From Undaria pinnatifida (lineage: Eukaryota > Sar > Phaeophyceae > Laminariales > Alariaceae), in contig JABAKD010000020.1 in NCBI GenBank assembly GCA_012845835.1, positions 16,652,306 through 16,716,305 on the forward strand: 64,000 nucleotides of DNA. Reading direction: 5' to 3'. Positions 1 through 12,600 of this stretch are shown here, piece after piece (positions within the stretch are counted from its first letter, which is position 1; each line of letters begins with the position of its first letter). A program made the translations under genes and the position numbers. The notes beneath the pieces are model-generated. The model did not search any database, was not told the DNA's origin, and saw only the letters and a list, made by a program, of their open reading frames with translations.

Positions 1-1476
1 AAACGCACGATACGAGGAAGGCGCACAAGTGTGGGTTCAGACCGCAATGCTCGACGGTTGACATGATGCTCGTAGTGCGACGACTGCAGGAACTGGCGCG
101 GAAGGACACCCTCTTGTACTTGTGCTTTATCGATCTTACCAAAGCATATGACTCCGTCGACCGAACCCTTCTGTGGGATATCCTTGCTCGTTTTGGCGTG
201 CCACCGAGAATGCTCGCCGTCATCCGCAAATTCCACGACGGCATGCAAGCATGCGTGCGGTTGGATTATGGAGAGTGTTCGGATAAGTTCGACGTGGGGC
301 AAGGTCTCAGGCAAAGATGCGTGCTCGCGCCACTGCTGTTCAACATGTTTTTCATGGCGGTACTGCGTGTGGCCAAGAAACGCTTCCTCGCTGATGCAGC
401 CATCACGGACAGCATGGTGCAGCCCCAACAAAAGAAGGAGAGAGGCGAGAAGAAAGGCACTTCACGCACAGGCTAAGTAACGGGCGGAGGGGGAAGGAGG
501 AGGAGGTGCAGAGATTGTGGGGTATACTGTACGCTGACGATGCGGGCATCGTATCGCGATCATGAGAAGGGCTGGAGAGGATGATGACGGTGATCGTGAC
601 TGCGTGCTCGGCGTTCGAGCTTACGGTTTCCAAGGCGAAAACAGAGATCATGTGCCTGCAAACCAAAGGCGGGGGGAAGCTTTCGTTCACCATCAATGCA
701 GCCGGCCAGGTATACAAACAATCGATTTTGTGTACTTGGGCGGGGCTATCACCGCAGACAGAGAGCTTAGCATTGAAATATCGCGGCGTCTTCAGAGGGC
801 CTGGGCGTGCTTCCAGCGGTACAAGATGGAAATCTATGATCGCCCGGGTGTGCGCTTACGGTTGAAGGTGCGCTTGCTGAAAGCCGAGGTGATCGAGACA
901 TTACTCTACGGTTGCATGACGTGGAGCCCGAACAAGCCTATGACAGGCTACGACGGGTTCACCACTCCATGTTCCTCCGATGCGTCGGATGGCGGAAACG
1001 GAAGCGCGACGACCACACCCTATCGTACGCCGACGTGCTTGCCAAGACAGCTTCCGAGAGTATAGAGGCGATAGTGCGCAAACGGAGGATATTGTTTGCG
1101 GGATTCGTAGCGCGTATGGGGGAGGAGCGTCTTCCACAGAGGGTGATGTTTGGGGAGCTTGCTGGGGGTAAGGGCTACTCAGGGGCAAGAGAAGGAGGAG
1201 ATGTTGGTCTTTGAAATGAAATTCGAAGAGTGGCGAAAGGCTGCTCAGAAGGCCGGCAGATGGATTCGATGGGTAGAGGAGGGAGCAGAGTTGTTCATGC
1301 GGAAATGGCATGAGACGGAGAGACTCAAAGCTGCAGAGCGACGCGCAAAGGCCGCGGCAGCGCTATCCACTGTCGGCATCTCTAAGCGGTCAGGGGGAGG
1401 GGGGAGGGGGGGAGGGGGGGAGGGGGGGCATCCTGCCCAAGAGACTGAAGTCAGGGTCTGGTCATCATCGTCTTGA
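1..1476 (+). pseudogene. Non-LTR (LINE) reverse transcriptase, 3' part, frameshifted
   Basis: Reverse transcriptase of a non-LTR retrotransposon, cut off at the window's left edge and broken by several frameshifts. A CGFRPQ block (about 22-50) leads into an RT core at 63-430 with [13 protein letters not shown] (first catalytic Asp) and a GQGLRQ..LAPLLFN block. The YADD catalytic box (LYADDAGIVS) lies in another frame at about 524-560. The thumb and C-terminal pieces follow in three more frame segments: about 581-720, 720-950 (FVYLGG, LLYGCMTW) and 950-1214 (RILFAGFVARM). A basic, Ala-rich tail follows to 1476 (WVEEGAELFMRKWHE). At least four frame changes plus stops show that it is dead. No endonuclease domain is visible because the 5' end lies outside the window. 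The C-terminal block order matches LINE families common in algae and other protists; the clade cannot be fixed by eye. Confidence 0.85.
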
Positions 1477-1619
1477 AATCTGTGGACCTTCCAATGGCCG
1501 TCACAAGTTAGCATAAGGCCGCCCTGGCTTCTTCGCCTTGTTGCGTTCTCTCCCCAGAGCCATTGATGCACGTTATACCCTCTATGAGCTCAATGCCGTC
1601 TTCAGTCAGTTCCTAGGGT

Positions 1620-2097
1620 CTGCTAGTATGACGTTTTTTCTCTTTTCCTTTCCTTGCTTCCTCTTCTTGTCTTGTCTTTTCTTGCTTTTCTTGCCTTTTC
1701 TTTTCTTTTTTTCCTTTCTCTTCTTTTCTTTTCTTTCTTTTTTTTTTCCAATTGGCTTGAGTCTGACGTGCGTATGCTTAGTGATAGATACTACGTGTAA
1801 TATATACGTGGTAGTCTTTCCTGGGTGGCAAGCGGTATAGTCGGTTTTTCCAGGCGCAAGTAGTGGGACGAATGCACCAGTATGGACCTGGCACATCGTA
1901 GGCTGACTCCCGATTTCACTCTTTATATGTTTCTGGTGGAGGCATGAATTGCGTCAGCTGTGATATATCCGCGCACCACCTTTGGTTTGTTTGTGTGTTT
2001 TTCCCTAGGGTTTTTCTCAGCTCCAGAGGGACTGGAGCCTGTCCTGTAACCACGGACTTGATTATGCGGGTTAATATGAGAACAACAACAACTTCGC
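1620..2097 (+). repeat. LINE 3' UTR with (AAC)n tail
   Basis: Non-coding tail downstream of the RT pseudogene. It has a pyrimidine tract (TTTTC/TTTCC, about 1630-1750), a conserved block of about 300 bp, a short stem-loop (CTCCAG, 5-nt loop, CTGGAG) near 2020-2036, and a terminal AACAACAAC tail at about 2087-2097. The same block recurs without the RT at 35389-35845 (reverse) and 47185-47580, and in short form at 43963-44030 and 47681-47755. That pattern is expected if it is the 3' UTR of a LINE that spawns 5'-truncated copies. Assignment to this LINE rests on adjacency. Confidence 0.65.
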
Positions 2098-2147
2098 CTA
2101 ATACCTGGTGGTACTCTGTGTGTTGTAAAGAAAGCACAGGGCTCCGC

Positions 2148-2174
2148 TCCGCGGGCGGCTGACGCCGCCCGCTA
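2148..2174. repeat. GC-rich palindrome (copy 1)
   Basis: Near-perfect hairpin: CTCCGCGGGCGGC and GCCGCCCGCTA arms around a 3-nt loop. The same hairpin is found at 14384-14412, also followed by an AGGAAGGAAA/AAGCAAGAAAG-like A/G stretch. Probably the tip of a dispersed foldback repeat. Confidence 0.5.
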
Positions 2175-2479
2175 CGTTCGCGCAAGCAAGAAAGCAACTA
2201 ACTGAAACATGTAAAGGGGCAGGGAGAAGAGGCCCGTGATTATTTGGTGCGATAGCGAATTGATGATGCCAAGAAGGGGTGCTTGTGCAGAGCTAATTGC
2301 TCTGCGCTGTGCTGTGTGCTTATTGAGGTCACGTTCTGAACGGCAGTACGTGTGACATTTGCAGGGGGGCGGAAACATGGGGACCGAGAGAGGACAATCA
2401 ACTGAAGAAAGCAAAAAGACGAGTACACAACACGTACATAACGGTACCTGGTACCTGTATCATACCTGGTAATACCGCT

Positions 2480-2912
2480 GTATGTTCAAAAGAACGCACA
2501 GCGCCGCACGACACAGCACTGCAAAACGAAAGGCAAGGCACGGCACCGCACTGCGCTGCGCTGTGCTACTGAACTATAATATATAGCCGGGCTGACCTGA
2601 GCTGGGGGTGCATTGTTTGTGATACAACAACGTCATGTACAAACCTGGTGTATGTACCTTGTAGTATTAATAGTACCGACCGGTACGTGGCATGATACTT
2701 CAAATGTCACTGGCATTTACGAACTAGTTAAAGTACAGCAAAACACGCAGCATGGCAAAGCACGGCGCAGCACGGCGCTGCGCTCTGCTGAGCTAGCGCT
2801 GCGGTGCGCTGCTGAGCTGAGCTGCAGGGCACCGCAGGGCACGGCACTGCACGGCGCTGCGCTGCGGAGCTATAGCGCTGCGGAGTGGTGCTGGGCGGAG
2901 CTGTGAGCTGAG
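2480..2912. repeat. Degenerate GCTGCGCTG / GCACGGCAC tract
   Basis: Low-complexity DNA made of imperfect short words such as CACGGCAC, GCGCTGCG, GAGCTGAGCTG and ACCGCAGGGCACGG, with no stable reading frame. Its texture resembles the quasi-periodic tract at 63755-64000. It lies directly upstream of the Gypsy gag remnant; no LTR could be recognised inside it. Confidence 0.5.
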
Positions 2913-4442
2913 ATGATGAGCCAAGCCAAGATCTCAGCTTATATGGTGAAACTTCGTGCAAGTAAGCATGGCAAGGTGCTGGTTGAGGCAATAGCGGCGG
3001 GAATCGAGCCACTCGAGTTCCGCCGCAAGGTGGAAAATACGTTGCGTTTCGATCTCGTAACGCATGACCCTGTCGCGTTGTTCAACATTTTTGCCAAGCA
3101 ACAACGGGACCAAGCTGTAATTGAGGCCAATGATGCTGAACGTCGGCAAACAGCAAAATGGCGTGACGCTAGGTCGATTGCTGCAGCAGGGACCAAGCCG
3201 CAGGGAAGTGCTGCTGACGCGCTCGACTCACGCGAGAATACCAAGACTGCTGATGTGAAAGCAGAGCGGATTCGTCGGTACGACAACAAGGAGTGTTTCG
3301 TATGTGGCAAGCAGAGACACAAGCAGTGGGACTGACCCCAAAGTCAGCAGGATAAGGCGGGGAAAGGCAGTCATGACCAGAGCCACGGCCAGACCCCCAC
3401 ACAGCAGCAGCAGTCCACAAACAGTCCCGCTCAGCATACCCGGAGTAAAGACAACTGGGATGGCCCCTGCGTCTTCCACCCCTCGAGCTAGTGGGTACCA
3501 GACCGCCTCAAAAGCAGTGGGTACGAAGACCAAACCCGCTGCGCCTGAAGCGTCTACATAGAATGACGAAGACTGCGTGTTCATTCGCGTGCCGCGGGAG
3601 AAGATGGTGCCAGTGGATAACGGGCTCACCGAGACGGTGCAGCACCAGATTTTCCAAAGCGCTGGGCCACAGATTGCAGCACCAGTTCTTCACACCGTTC
3701 CGGTGCAGCCGCCGGCAACTTCGTCACAGCAGTGGCGTGGAGATTCCAGCACCCTTTATTCCGTGCGTGTCGCGGTCGTGCAGCCTGGCAGATGTGGTGA
3801 CGCGCTGGGATGGAGCTTACAGCTCATTCTGTGGGCCAGCCCAACGATGGTGCTGTGCTGCGAGCGGCGATGGCTGTCACAGCGTTCGTGCCGGGCGGTG
3901 ACGCGCCAGGCAACGTGGACGATGAGGTCGCACTGACGCTGCCGCCTCAGCGACCCATGATATTCCAGGATTCCGAGGTGGAAATGAGGGATCGTGTGGG
4001 CGCGTTGGACACGGATGTCGATAACGCTGTTGGCCATGGCTCCCCGTCGGAATGTGCCAAAAGGCTGCGCGATATCGTTTTCGCGCGCACCTTGACGTGT
4101 TATGTCGGGCGTTGTCGGGTGACCCACCTGCACGCAAGAAGCCTGGGGCGGTCCGGTTTCATCCAGGGACAAGGGTGGTGCGGGCGAAGCCCCCACTTGA
4201 ACGTCATCACCTGCGGTGGAGTGCGGCGGAGTCTTGCCCCGACAGCCGCTCGGTTGTGACGACTAGTTCGTCATCAAGGTGGCATGGGAAGGGCCGGAGG
4301 AGGCGGAGAGCACCTGGGAGCCGGTGTCACGCGTGTTTGATGGCTCGACGGCCGTGCTGCGAAAAGAGCTCAAGGCGCTGCGGCTGAAGACGGATCAGAA
4401 GCGGGGACTCGTTCAGCGGTATGGGCTACGTTTTTTATCATA
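2913..4442 (+). pseudogene. Ty3/Gypsy chromovirus remnant (gag zinc knuckle ... chromodomain)
   Basis: Internally deleted Gypsy-type retrotransposon. At 2913-3335 there is a gag C-terminal segment ending in a CCHC zinc knuckle (CFVCGKQRHKQWD). The knuckle's last Cys codon is TGA, so the frame stops exactly there. The same frame continues as Gln/Ser-rich sequence to about 3490. Disconnected frames between 3577 and 4250 include a C-terminal pol-like block (DIVFAHLDVLCRALSGDPPA, shifted frame, about 4075-4135). At about 4268-4440 a chromodomain-like tail reads KVAWEG..ESTWEPVSRVFDG, typical of the C-terminus of chromovirus integrases. Protease, reverse transcriptase, RNase H and the integrase core are missing. 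A purine run (TGGTTTGGGGGGGT, about 4446-4459) could be the polypurine tract; matching LTRs were not found. Confidence 0.65.
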
Positions 4443-5580
4443 TAGTGGTTTGGGGGGGGTCCTGAAATATGAATTGCTGATTTCCGGATTCATCGAATTT
4501 TTGAATGTTTCGAGTTTTTTTTCTGACTTGGAGTTTCTGCGCCGGGCGCTGATAGAACCTGACGCAGCTACAGCTGGCGGTTCATCGCCGAGGCTGTGGT
4601 GGACAGAGCATGTACGGGGTTGGTGCTTCCGTTTTACGAGTAACTGTTGCGCTGAAATACATAATTCATGTGTGGTCTGGGTTTCGGCAAGTTGTTTGCG
4701 CAATTGGAGGTGTGACGCGTGGTGCGTGGTTTGCTTGAAGGTTCATTGGTGATGACGCGGCTGCTGAGCATTCCTTGTTCACGACCAGTAAACGTGGTAG
4801 ATCTTAGGTCGTAAAGAAACTGACCACGATTTGTTGGATTTGACCATTGCCCAACGTACGGACAGCTATGTTTATCAAAGCTACTCGGTCTGAGCCAACT
4901 TGTGGTTGGTAGCCCGGGATGGGCTTTTGGAGGGTGCTGTACCGCTGTGGTCGTATCATTGGGCATCTTACCTTACATAGAATGGTTGGATACAGTTTGT
5001 CAAGGAATTTAATTGTCAATATTGGCGTTTCTTGTGAGCTCTTGAGATCTTGAGATACGAAAGGGAAGGTCCATGGCCGATGGCATGGCACTTCCCCGTG
5101 TGATAACGAACGAACTATTGCATTGCGGACAAACGCACTCCGAGCCTACGGGGGGAAGTCCTCGGAGCTGATACCATCGGGCGCGCGGTCGCGCGAGTCG
5201 GTGCAAGAGGTTAACGTGAAAACACATGAAACTTAGAGCAGTTGAGGAGCAGTTTGTGCCGGTACCAGACCTTATCCCCTAGATCATACCGCCTCATTAT
5301 CACAATCATACTTCAACGTCTTGTCTCCTCGAGCCGGGTGGCGCTCTGAGACGACCCCTCGTTGCTGCCCACGAGAGCGTGGTACGCCGCACAACCCACC
5401 CCGTTATGTCTCCACACCCACACCTACCTGAAGAGATCTATCTACCTGCTGCAGGAATACTATCCTACATTTGGCGCCTCGGATAGGATCTATCAGGGAG
5501 CAACGCTGTGAGATCACGCACGTTGGTGTTGTTTTCGTATGTATATACGATTACTCGTATTTCACGTTATTAACAATGAA
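4443..5580. other. Gene-free stretch, nothing recognised
   Basis: No conserved protein block, RNA gene or clear repeat was recognised. If the purine run at about 4446-4459 is a polypurine tract, a degraded 3' LTR would start here, but no partner LTR was seen upstream. Confidence 0.4.
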
Positions 5581-5742
5581 ATTACTCTCCAGCTGTGAGA
5601 TCAAACATTAACACTTGGTCCAAACTCATCTTTGCAATCTGTGCGTGACACTCCAATCGCGCGCATTCCTGTGTGTGTCCTCAATAAGGATATCGATCGG
5701 CGACTCCCCTTGGAACTAGCTTGTACCAGGGTCAACAGGGTG
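5581..5742 (+). repeat. Dispersed repeat family B, copy 1
   Basis: About 160 bp beginning CTCTCCAGCTGTGAGATC and ending near TTGTACCAGGGTCAACAGG. A reverse-complement copy is at 41421-41590, a partial forward copy at 50596-50705 and a short reverse piece at 41926-41985. Shared words include CTGTGAGATC, ACTCATCTTTGCAA and ATCGCGCG. Non-coding; no family name can be given. Confidence 0.6.
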
Positions 5743-6634
5743 GTACAATGACGTTTAATCACTCTGCGCACGGGAACTTTTAAACCCGTCTTGTGGAGGA
5801 CAAAATCTGACGGCTGTGGAATGCACCAACTGTTTATATATAAAATGTATTTAGAAAATGAGGGGAGGGGGGGGCTGAAAACGTTTTTTGGATCGAATAA
5901 TGAATCGGAGCTACTGCACGAACGGGGCGAGACCCAAACAGATGATGGGGGTCAAGTAGTTGGCGTTGTTCTATATGAATGTTACCTGGTAGTAATTTAA
6001 GATTTCGTGATGACCACTAATTAATACCAGGGTAGTACAGTACTCATAGCATGCTGTTTTTGTTTCCGCATGTATCGCACCAGGTCTTACAACGGGGTGA
6101 TTTTGTGCTCGGGAACCAATACTATAGCTCATAGGAATGCATCTGTTCACTCTTTTTTACTTGCGACAATCCAGAGATTCCAAGTCAACCATATCCTGAA
6201 GGGGAACGTTGCAGTACACTGTACTTACTGTATATATCAATATTAATTATGTACACAAGCGGTCCTTACATATTCGGACAAAGTGGTATTGTTTTGATAT
6301 TTTCGTTCCTGTCCCGTCTGCCCAACGCGATATGTATGAGTTCGCGCCCCATCGATCCGTACAACAAGCGCTACATTATCAACAAAAAACTGAACCACAC
6401 CGAATCAATGTCCCCGTTCTTGTTTACGAACGGCAGCAGCGGCACCAAGCAGCATCAATCTACGACTGATAGATCTCTCCAGCTACCCTGGCCGCAGACG
6501 GGCGCCGTTGCCCTTGCTTTGGGCAGCTGCAGCGAACTCACGTGCATCAAGGACTGACGCTCCGAGGACAGTAAAAACCGCCCGATTCAACTTCATCGCA
6601 AAAATAAACATACAAAGCCAAAATATCTTCGGTG
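5743..6634 (+). other. Upstream region of the E1 beta gene
   Basis: No recognisable gene. Open frames at about 6209-6557 show no known domain. The stretch 6480-6634 is GC-richer and probably holds the 5' UTR of the gene that starts at 6635. No TATA box or other core promoter element could be assigned with confidence. Confidence 0.35.
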
Positions 6635-9600
6635 ATGTCGATGGCACCGTCGCGGTCTCGGACACTGCTAGTGCCGCTCCAGCACGCTTTCACGGGCACC
6701 GCAAGGTGTTCTGTTTTCCCCTTTTCGGCGTTTGCGGCCAGAGGAAGGATTCCCGCCACCTCCACCGCCACCGCTGCCGCCGAGCTCTCAGCCCGGGGTG
6801 TCTCCAACTACTCGGCCGTCAGCGACGTTACCGCTACCGGCCCTGTTGCCACGACTGGTGCCGCCGGGGCTGCAACAGCCATATATTTAGGCGGGGGAGT
6901 GGGCAGGGCAGGATTAGCCGGTGGCGGTGTGCGTTCTTTGTCGTTTGAGGCGGGGCCTGCGGCGGCGGTAACGGACGAGGACGGAGTTGTTGTTGGCGGC
7001 GAGGCTGGCACGCAGTACGCAGAAGGCCCGTGCACGCGAATGAACATGTTCACGGCCGTCAACGCCGGTCTTCGCACGGTCATGGAAACCGATTCCACCG
7101 CGGTGAGTCACATGACTTATACCAGTGCTTAGAAACAGTATTTGTTTCATGTCATACCTGAATAGTTTTTTAGTACCAGTATCCAATACCAGTATGCAGT
7201 ATACTGGGGGGTCGACGCGCAGGTCTCCCGCGCGTTTTGTTTTACGGAGCGAAGATTATAGGGCCAGCATACCTGTTGCAGTTTTGTAAGCCAGCCCGGG
7301 GCGATACGCGGACGGCCACATCCAGGCAAGCGCTCTGCTCGAATGATGATGCACGAAGTACTCCGTACTGTCACTCGAAGGGCGTACTCCTGCGTGGCGC
7401 TGTATGGAGAGCATATAATGGCGACAGCCAGGGCGCAGCCACGCCTACTATACCATGCTGCGCGCCGCGCTCTTTTTTCCGCGCTTGTGTGAGCATTCTC
7501 GAAAACCGATTCCATTGCCTGAAAATGTGCTTCCGTAGTCTGCACGTGCGAGGGTCCAGTTTTGTCAGCAGATAAAGAACGGGGCGTCGGTTTTTGCCGG
7601 GTTCTTGTGCTCACGTTTGTAGTGCCAGGTTTACGATGCCGTGGAGCGTTCTACATTTGATTATTGCTTTTGGTCGCCAAGCGGACGCATGACACGATAA
7701 AGGGGTCACTTTTGTTTGAGCCGTTTTTCGCAGTGGCTCGGCATCACTCCCGCGAGTGACCCCTCTGTTCCTTTGCGGTGTACGCTTCCGTGCTGCTTTG
7801 ATATGGCGAGATGAGTCCGCAATGGAATGGCGAGATACGCTGCGCGAAACGAATCGCTTTAAGTGTTTTTTGGTCCATGAGGTAGAGAGTCACTCGTGCG
7901 AGTATGACAGTATGATAGTATGGTAGTATGGTAGTATGATGATATGATGGTATGATAGTGTGATAGTGCGATAGTATGACAGTATAATATTAATAGTATG
8001 ATAGTTTGATAGTATGATATTATATGATATGATATGATATGATATGGTATGAAATGATATGATATGATATGATAGTATGATCGAGTATGATAGTATGAGA
8101 ATATGGTAGTATGATAGTATTATAGTATGATATGATATGATATGATATGATATGATATGATATGATATGATATGATATGATATGATGATAGTATGATATT
8201 ATGATAGTATGATAGTATGATAGTATGTATGATATGATAGTATGATAGTGAAAGGGGGGGTATATAATAACATCACCATAACATCACCATAACACCATCA
8301 TAAACATCCCCCCTACTAATGCCGTAGCCGTGATCAGCGGTTACCCTTCGCCCAGTCAGACTGATTGAAACTGCGTAGAGGTAGAGACATTTTGCAGTTT
8401 TGAGGGTATTAAAGAACATCCACTCTTGTTTTTTTCGACGCAGATAACGTTTGGGGAAGACGTGGCGTTTGGAGGCGTGTTCCGGTGCACCATCGGCCTT
8501 AGGGAACAGTTCGGACCTGACCGTGTCTTCAACACCCCGCTCACCGAACAAGGGATCGCGGGCTTCGCAATCGGCTATGCGTCCATGGGCAAGACCGCCA
8601 TCGCCGAGATGCAGGTCCATGCCACGCCCCCAGGCGCTACTTTGTTGGTTTAATGTACTGAAAGCCCGGGGGGTTGAGATTGCTGTTCTGCCTATGCTTC
8701 ATTCAAGGCTGCTTTTAGCTTAGACTGACTCGACGTGTCCTTTGCCTCAAGTGCACCGTTTACTTGCCTATCCTCGCTCAATTCAGTGTTTATCCTGCTG
8801 AAGCACAAATACCCTGGTTGCAAGGAGGGGATACTTTTGTGCCCCGATCTATTCGTCGGCCTACCTTAAACGTTGTGCACGTTTTCGCCTAGGAAACGGT
8901 ACTAATCCATAAATTTTTTCGTGTTGCGAGGAATAATGTATTAATAGAACACGCGCGACCTGGGTATTACTCAGCTGGCTAAGCTAAGTGTCGCACCTCC
9001 TTTCGATTCGGTCGAACCCACAGCACACATTTTTGTACGAATTTATGATAACAAAAGACCCCCCATCCTTCGGCAGGACTTCGACCGCCAGCTGAGTTTT
9101 TTAAGGAGCTGTGCTGGCGTTAAGGCGGCTGACCCTCTATTTTTTGTTGCTGTTGCGTTTTTCCTTCATTTTTACTTGTCCCCGTTTTTTTTTCATGCTT
9201 CCTGGTGGTCAAGTTCAACCTCACCTTCCTCGGTGCACTTTGTCGCTGTTGCATCGTCTTTGCCTGTCTCGCGGACCTTATGCTATCCCTGGTGCCTTTT
9301 TTCGTCGTCGGATCGTCCATGACGCTATTCGGGCCCAGTTCGCGGACTACATATTTCCGGCCTTCGACCAGGTCTGAAATAAACGGGGAGCAAGGTTCAG
9401 TTTTGATATTCGCAAATCTGTAAGGGACCAGCAGGGGTGTGGCTTACCTCTACTTGCGCCCTTGTTACTCCTTGGACCCAGCCCTCTTATTAAAAAGTTC
9501 GCACACTAACCCCAAGTTAACCCTTTTACTGCTTATAAAAAAAACTCCATACTAACCCCGAGTGATTTGTCCCCAAACACGGGGATGGTAAAGTGCTAAC

Positions 9601-12600
9601 GGGGCTAAAACATGTTTTGCCCGCGTAGTTGGAAGACCTGCGACAGTTTTCGCGATAAAGCGGCGAGTGTTCCGGACAGGGAGACCCTCACGGTAGTCAA
9701 ACGCTGCGCTCAGATTCAATGCGTAGCTCGGAGCGTTGCGGCACCATACCAGACCTGCGCTAAGTGTTGGGTAGAAGACTGCCGCGAATTTTTCTGTTAA
9801 GACCCCGACATGTCCTCCTCATTCCTGCCTTCGGTCCCGCGACGTCAACAGATCGTAAGCGAAGCTGCAAAGTTCAGGTACCGATCGGGAGACCAATTCA
9901 ACTGCGGTGGGCTTACTATCCGCGCTCCCTGTGGGGCCGTTGGCCACGGGGGGCATTACCACTCGCAATCTCCCGAGAGCTACTTTACGCACACGCCGGG
10001 ACTGAAGGTGCACTTTTTCTAGCGCTCCTCACGCAGAGACTGAGCGGAGCTGAACGCTGTGGTCGCAGGCACTGATGTTTGCTGTTTTTCGTTTGTGGTC
10101 TGTTTTTTTTAACGCTGTGGTTGCAGATTTCGGTTGTTGCGTTGTTCGCTGGACGTTTTATAAGATGCTGTGGCTGCGCAATTCGTTACGTGATCGTTTT
10201 TTTTGTACGTGTATCGTGTAGGACAACCAAGCGGTAGTTGTTGGGTTTGCTGTACGTATAGTGGCTTCTTCTGAGGTGAGGCGTCGGTGTACATGAAGAG
10301 ACGCTTGTCGGGATCAATGTTTCCATAAGTGCTCGTCTGCTTCCGCAAGACGGCCTTGGAATTCTGCTCACACCACCCATCAACACTACAGCCATAAAGC
10401 AGGGGGGCGTAGTTACGAATTAACCAAGCACACGCAAACATTTTTCCAAACGGACCACAAGTATCCAAGAAGAGGCTACGAACATAGTCAAACTCCACGC
10501 AGGAAGTCAGCACCAAAACATAGTTCTTGTACCGCCTGTGCCTTTAGCTTGTTGGAACGCCCGCACGGGTTTTGTGATGACCCGGCGAGGCCATTCGCCC
10601 TTCTCGGCCACGCAACCGTTGGTGCTCAGGTGGTAATGCCGAGGAATGCGGCGGAGGCTAAGGGGCTACTGGTTGCGTCCATTCGAGAACCGGACCCGGT
10701 GATCTTCTTAGAGCCCAAAGCCCTATACCGGACAAGCGTTGAAAACGTACCCGACGGCGACTACGAAGTGCCGCTGGGGACGGCGGACGTCATGCGTACA
10801 GGCGCCGATGTGACCCTGGTGAGGACGACACTCTCGAGTGTACCCTCCGGAAAAAGAAGTCCCAGACTGAGAATGGTAACGGTGGTAAGGTGCAGTACGC
10901 GGTGCGGTTCTGATTGCTGGAAAATACTAGTTTCGGGCGTACTTCGGCGGCCGATCCTAACTCTTCCCGTGAACACCGACCCCTGGTTAATTTGTTGTGG
11001 CGTTTACTACTACAGTAGCACCTCCCGACGGTTTTATCGACTATCGTGGGTCGCGGACGAACATGCAAGGATGCGGACGAACATGCAAGGATGCGGACGA
11101 ACATGTACGGAAGCGCAATGACCGGAGTCACCGAAAACACAACAGTATTATACATCCAAGTCTGTGTTCCTCTCACGCTAACAGTGTGGGAGAGAAAGAC
11201 ACGGATAGAGATACAGAAAGAGGGAGAGAGAGCGAGAAAGATAGAGATAGAGAGTTCATGGCCACATTAATCGACTCTTCCCCGTGTTCCAATTCACCCT
11301 CCCCAACGTGCTGCTTAACACTACGGCTATGCATGAATTGAGTACGACCCCCCCCAACGTGCTGCGTGCGACTTAGGGTAGATTTTATGAAGCAGTTAAC
11401 CGCACGTGCTGGGTGTGATCCCATCGGACAGATCCAATTGGTATGCCCGTCAAGCATTCGTCGGTGCCGCCAAAAGTGCCACTGCTAGATCGCAGATATG
11501 CCATGGTGCGACTGACGATATCAAACCTAGGGCTACCCTCGTAGGCAACCTGCATGACACCGCGCGAGTGGCCCCGCCGCACCCCGTAGCCTTAACCCTC
11601 ATTTTGCTGTGTGCTTTTTTTGTGTTACCGTTGTGTGGCGTAGGTAGGGTGGGGTGCGCAGCTGCTCGTGATGTCGGCAGCGTGTGATGAAGCAAGCAAG
11701 GAAGGGATCGATTGCGAGCTTATAGACCTCAGGTATGCCGCCCGCGATGACGCCGGGGCACCACAGCCGGAGCGATGAAGAGAAATACCAAAATCGACGA
11801 AAACTTAGTATTATCGTAAATGCATTTCTGCTATCGCCTTTATGGCAGGTTCCTGAGAAGTCACCCCGCGGGAGAGGTTGCACCTTTCGGGCGAAACGTT
11901 TCTGACGTTCTGATTGGTTGAGCTCAAGTGTTGGAACTATTGGTTAGTATGGTAATTTTACGAATATATTTATGTGACGACTAGAACATGGAACTGATGG
12001 TCGGGTTTAGCGAACGAATGTCTTCGAAGGCATGTTTAGGTCGGGTGAGACATTGAGATCCTCACGGTAGGAGCTCATAAACTTCTTAGAATCTGCACCC
12101 CTAGCGCGGGATGTCTCTGAGGCGATACCGCCGGGTACCTATGCAGTAATGCTGCACGACAGTCGTATCGATCACCGATAAATCGCAACAGCACGTTCAC
12201 GGGCAATGACGTGCGCAGATTAACTTTCGGCTACAGCTCCTGCGACTGCTTCATTGACCTGAGTTTTTACCTGTTAAGATGTCCCTCATTGGGGACACGG
12301 AGGAGAAACGGGATGCTGTTTCACGCAAGGCCGGAGGCGTACGGAGCTACCCGTCCTTGTGTGCTACAACACTTTATGTGAACCGATTGTATGCATTATG
12401 ACGTTTGGCGGCTCATTATTGGTTGAGTGGCGCAGCAAGCTAAACGACTGACTTTGGTCTTCCTCGACAAAAAGTGCGTTACCTGCGACGAACAACAAAC
12501 GCATCGATCAGATACAAAACATCAGAACCCCCGAAGAGTCCGCACGCCACACGGTGAAATACTTAGCCAACTACAGGTAGGTATGAACTAGTCGGTGACT

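Noticed and set aside
1606..1896. Lys/Arg-rich reverse frame and Phe-rich forward frame
   Set aside because: Pyrimidine tract of the LINE 3' UTR; the same artefact appears at 35562-35863 and 47124-47538.
7880..8255. CRISPR-like array
   Set aside because: The repeat unit is 5-8 bp with no unique spacers; it is a microsatellite.
8955..9040. Possible tRNA gene in E1 beta intron 2 (TTACTCAGCTGGCTAAGC ... GGTCGAACCC)
   Set aside because: A- and B-box-like words are present, but the acceptor and T stems do not pair and no anticodon arm forms.
12225..12280. CDCFIDL as the missing E1 beta exon before LPWDFDTV
   Set aside because: Phase and donor do not fit. The exon at 11644-11732 (GWGAQ ... ELIDLR) fits in sequence, splice sites and phase.
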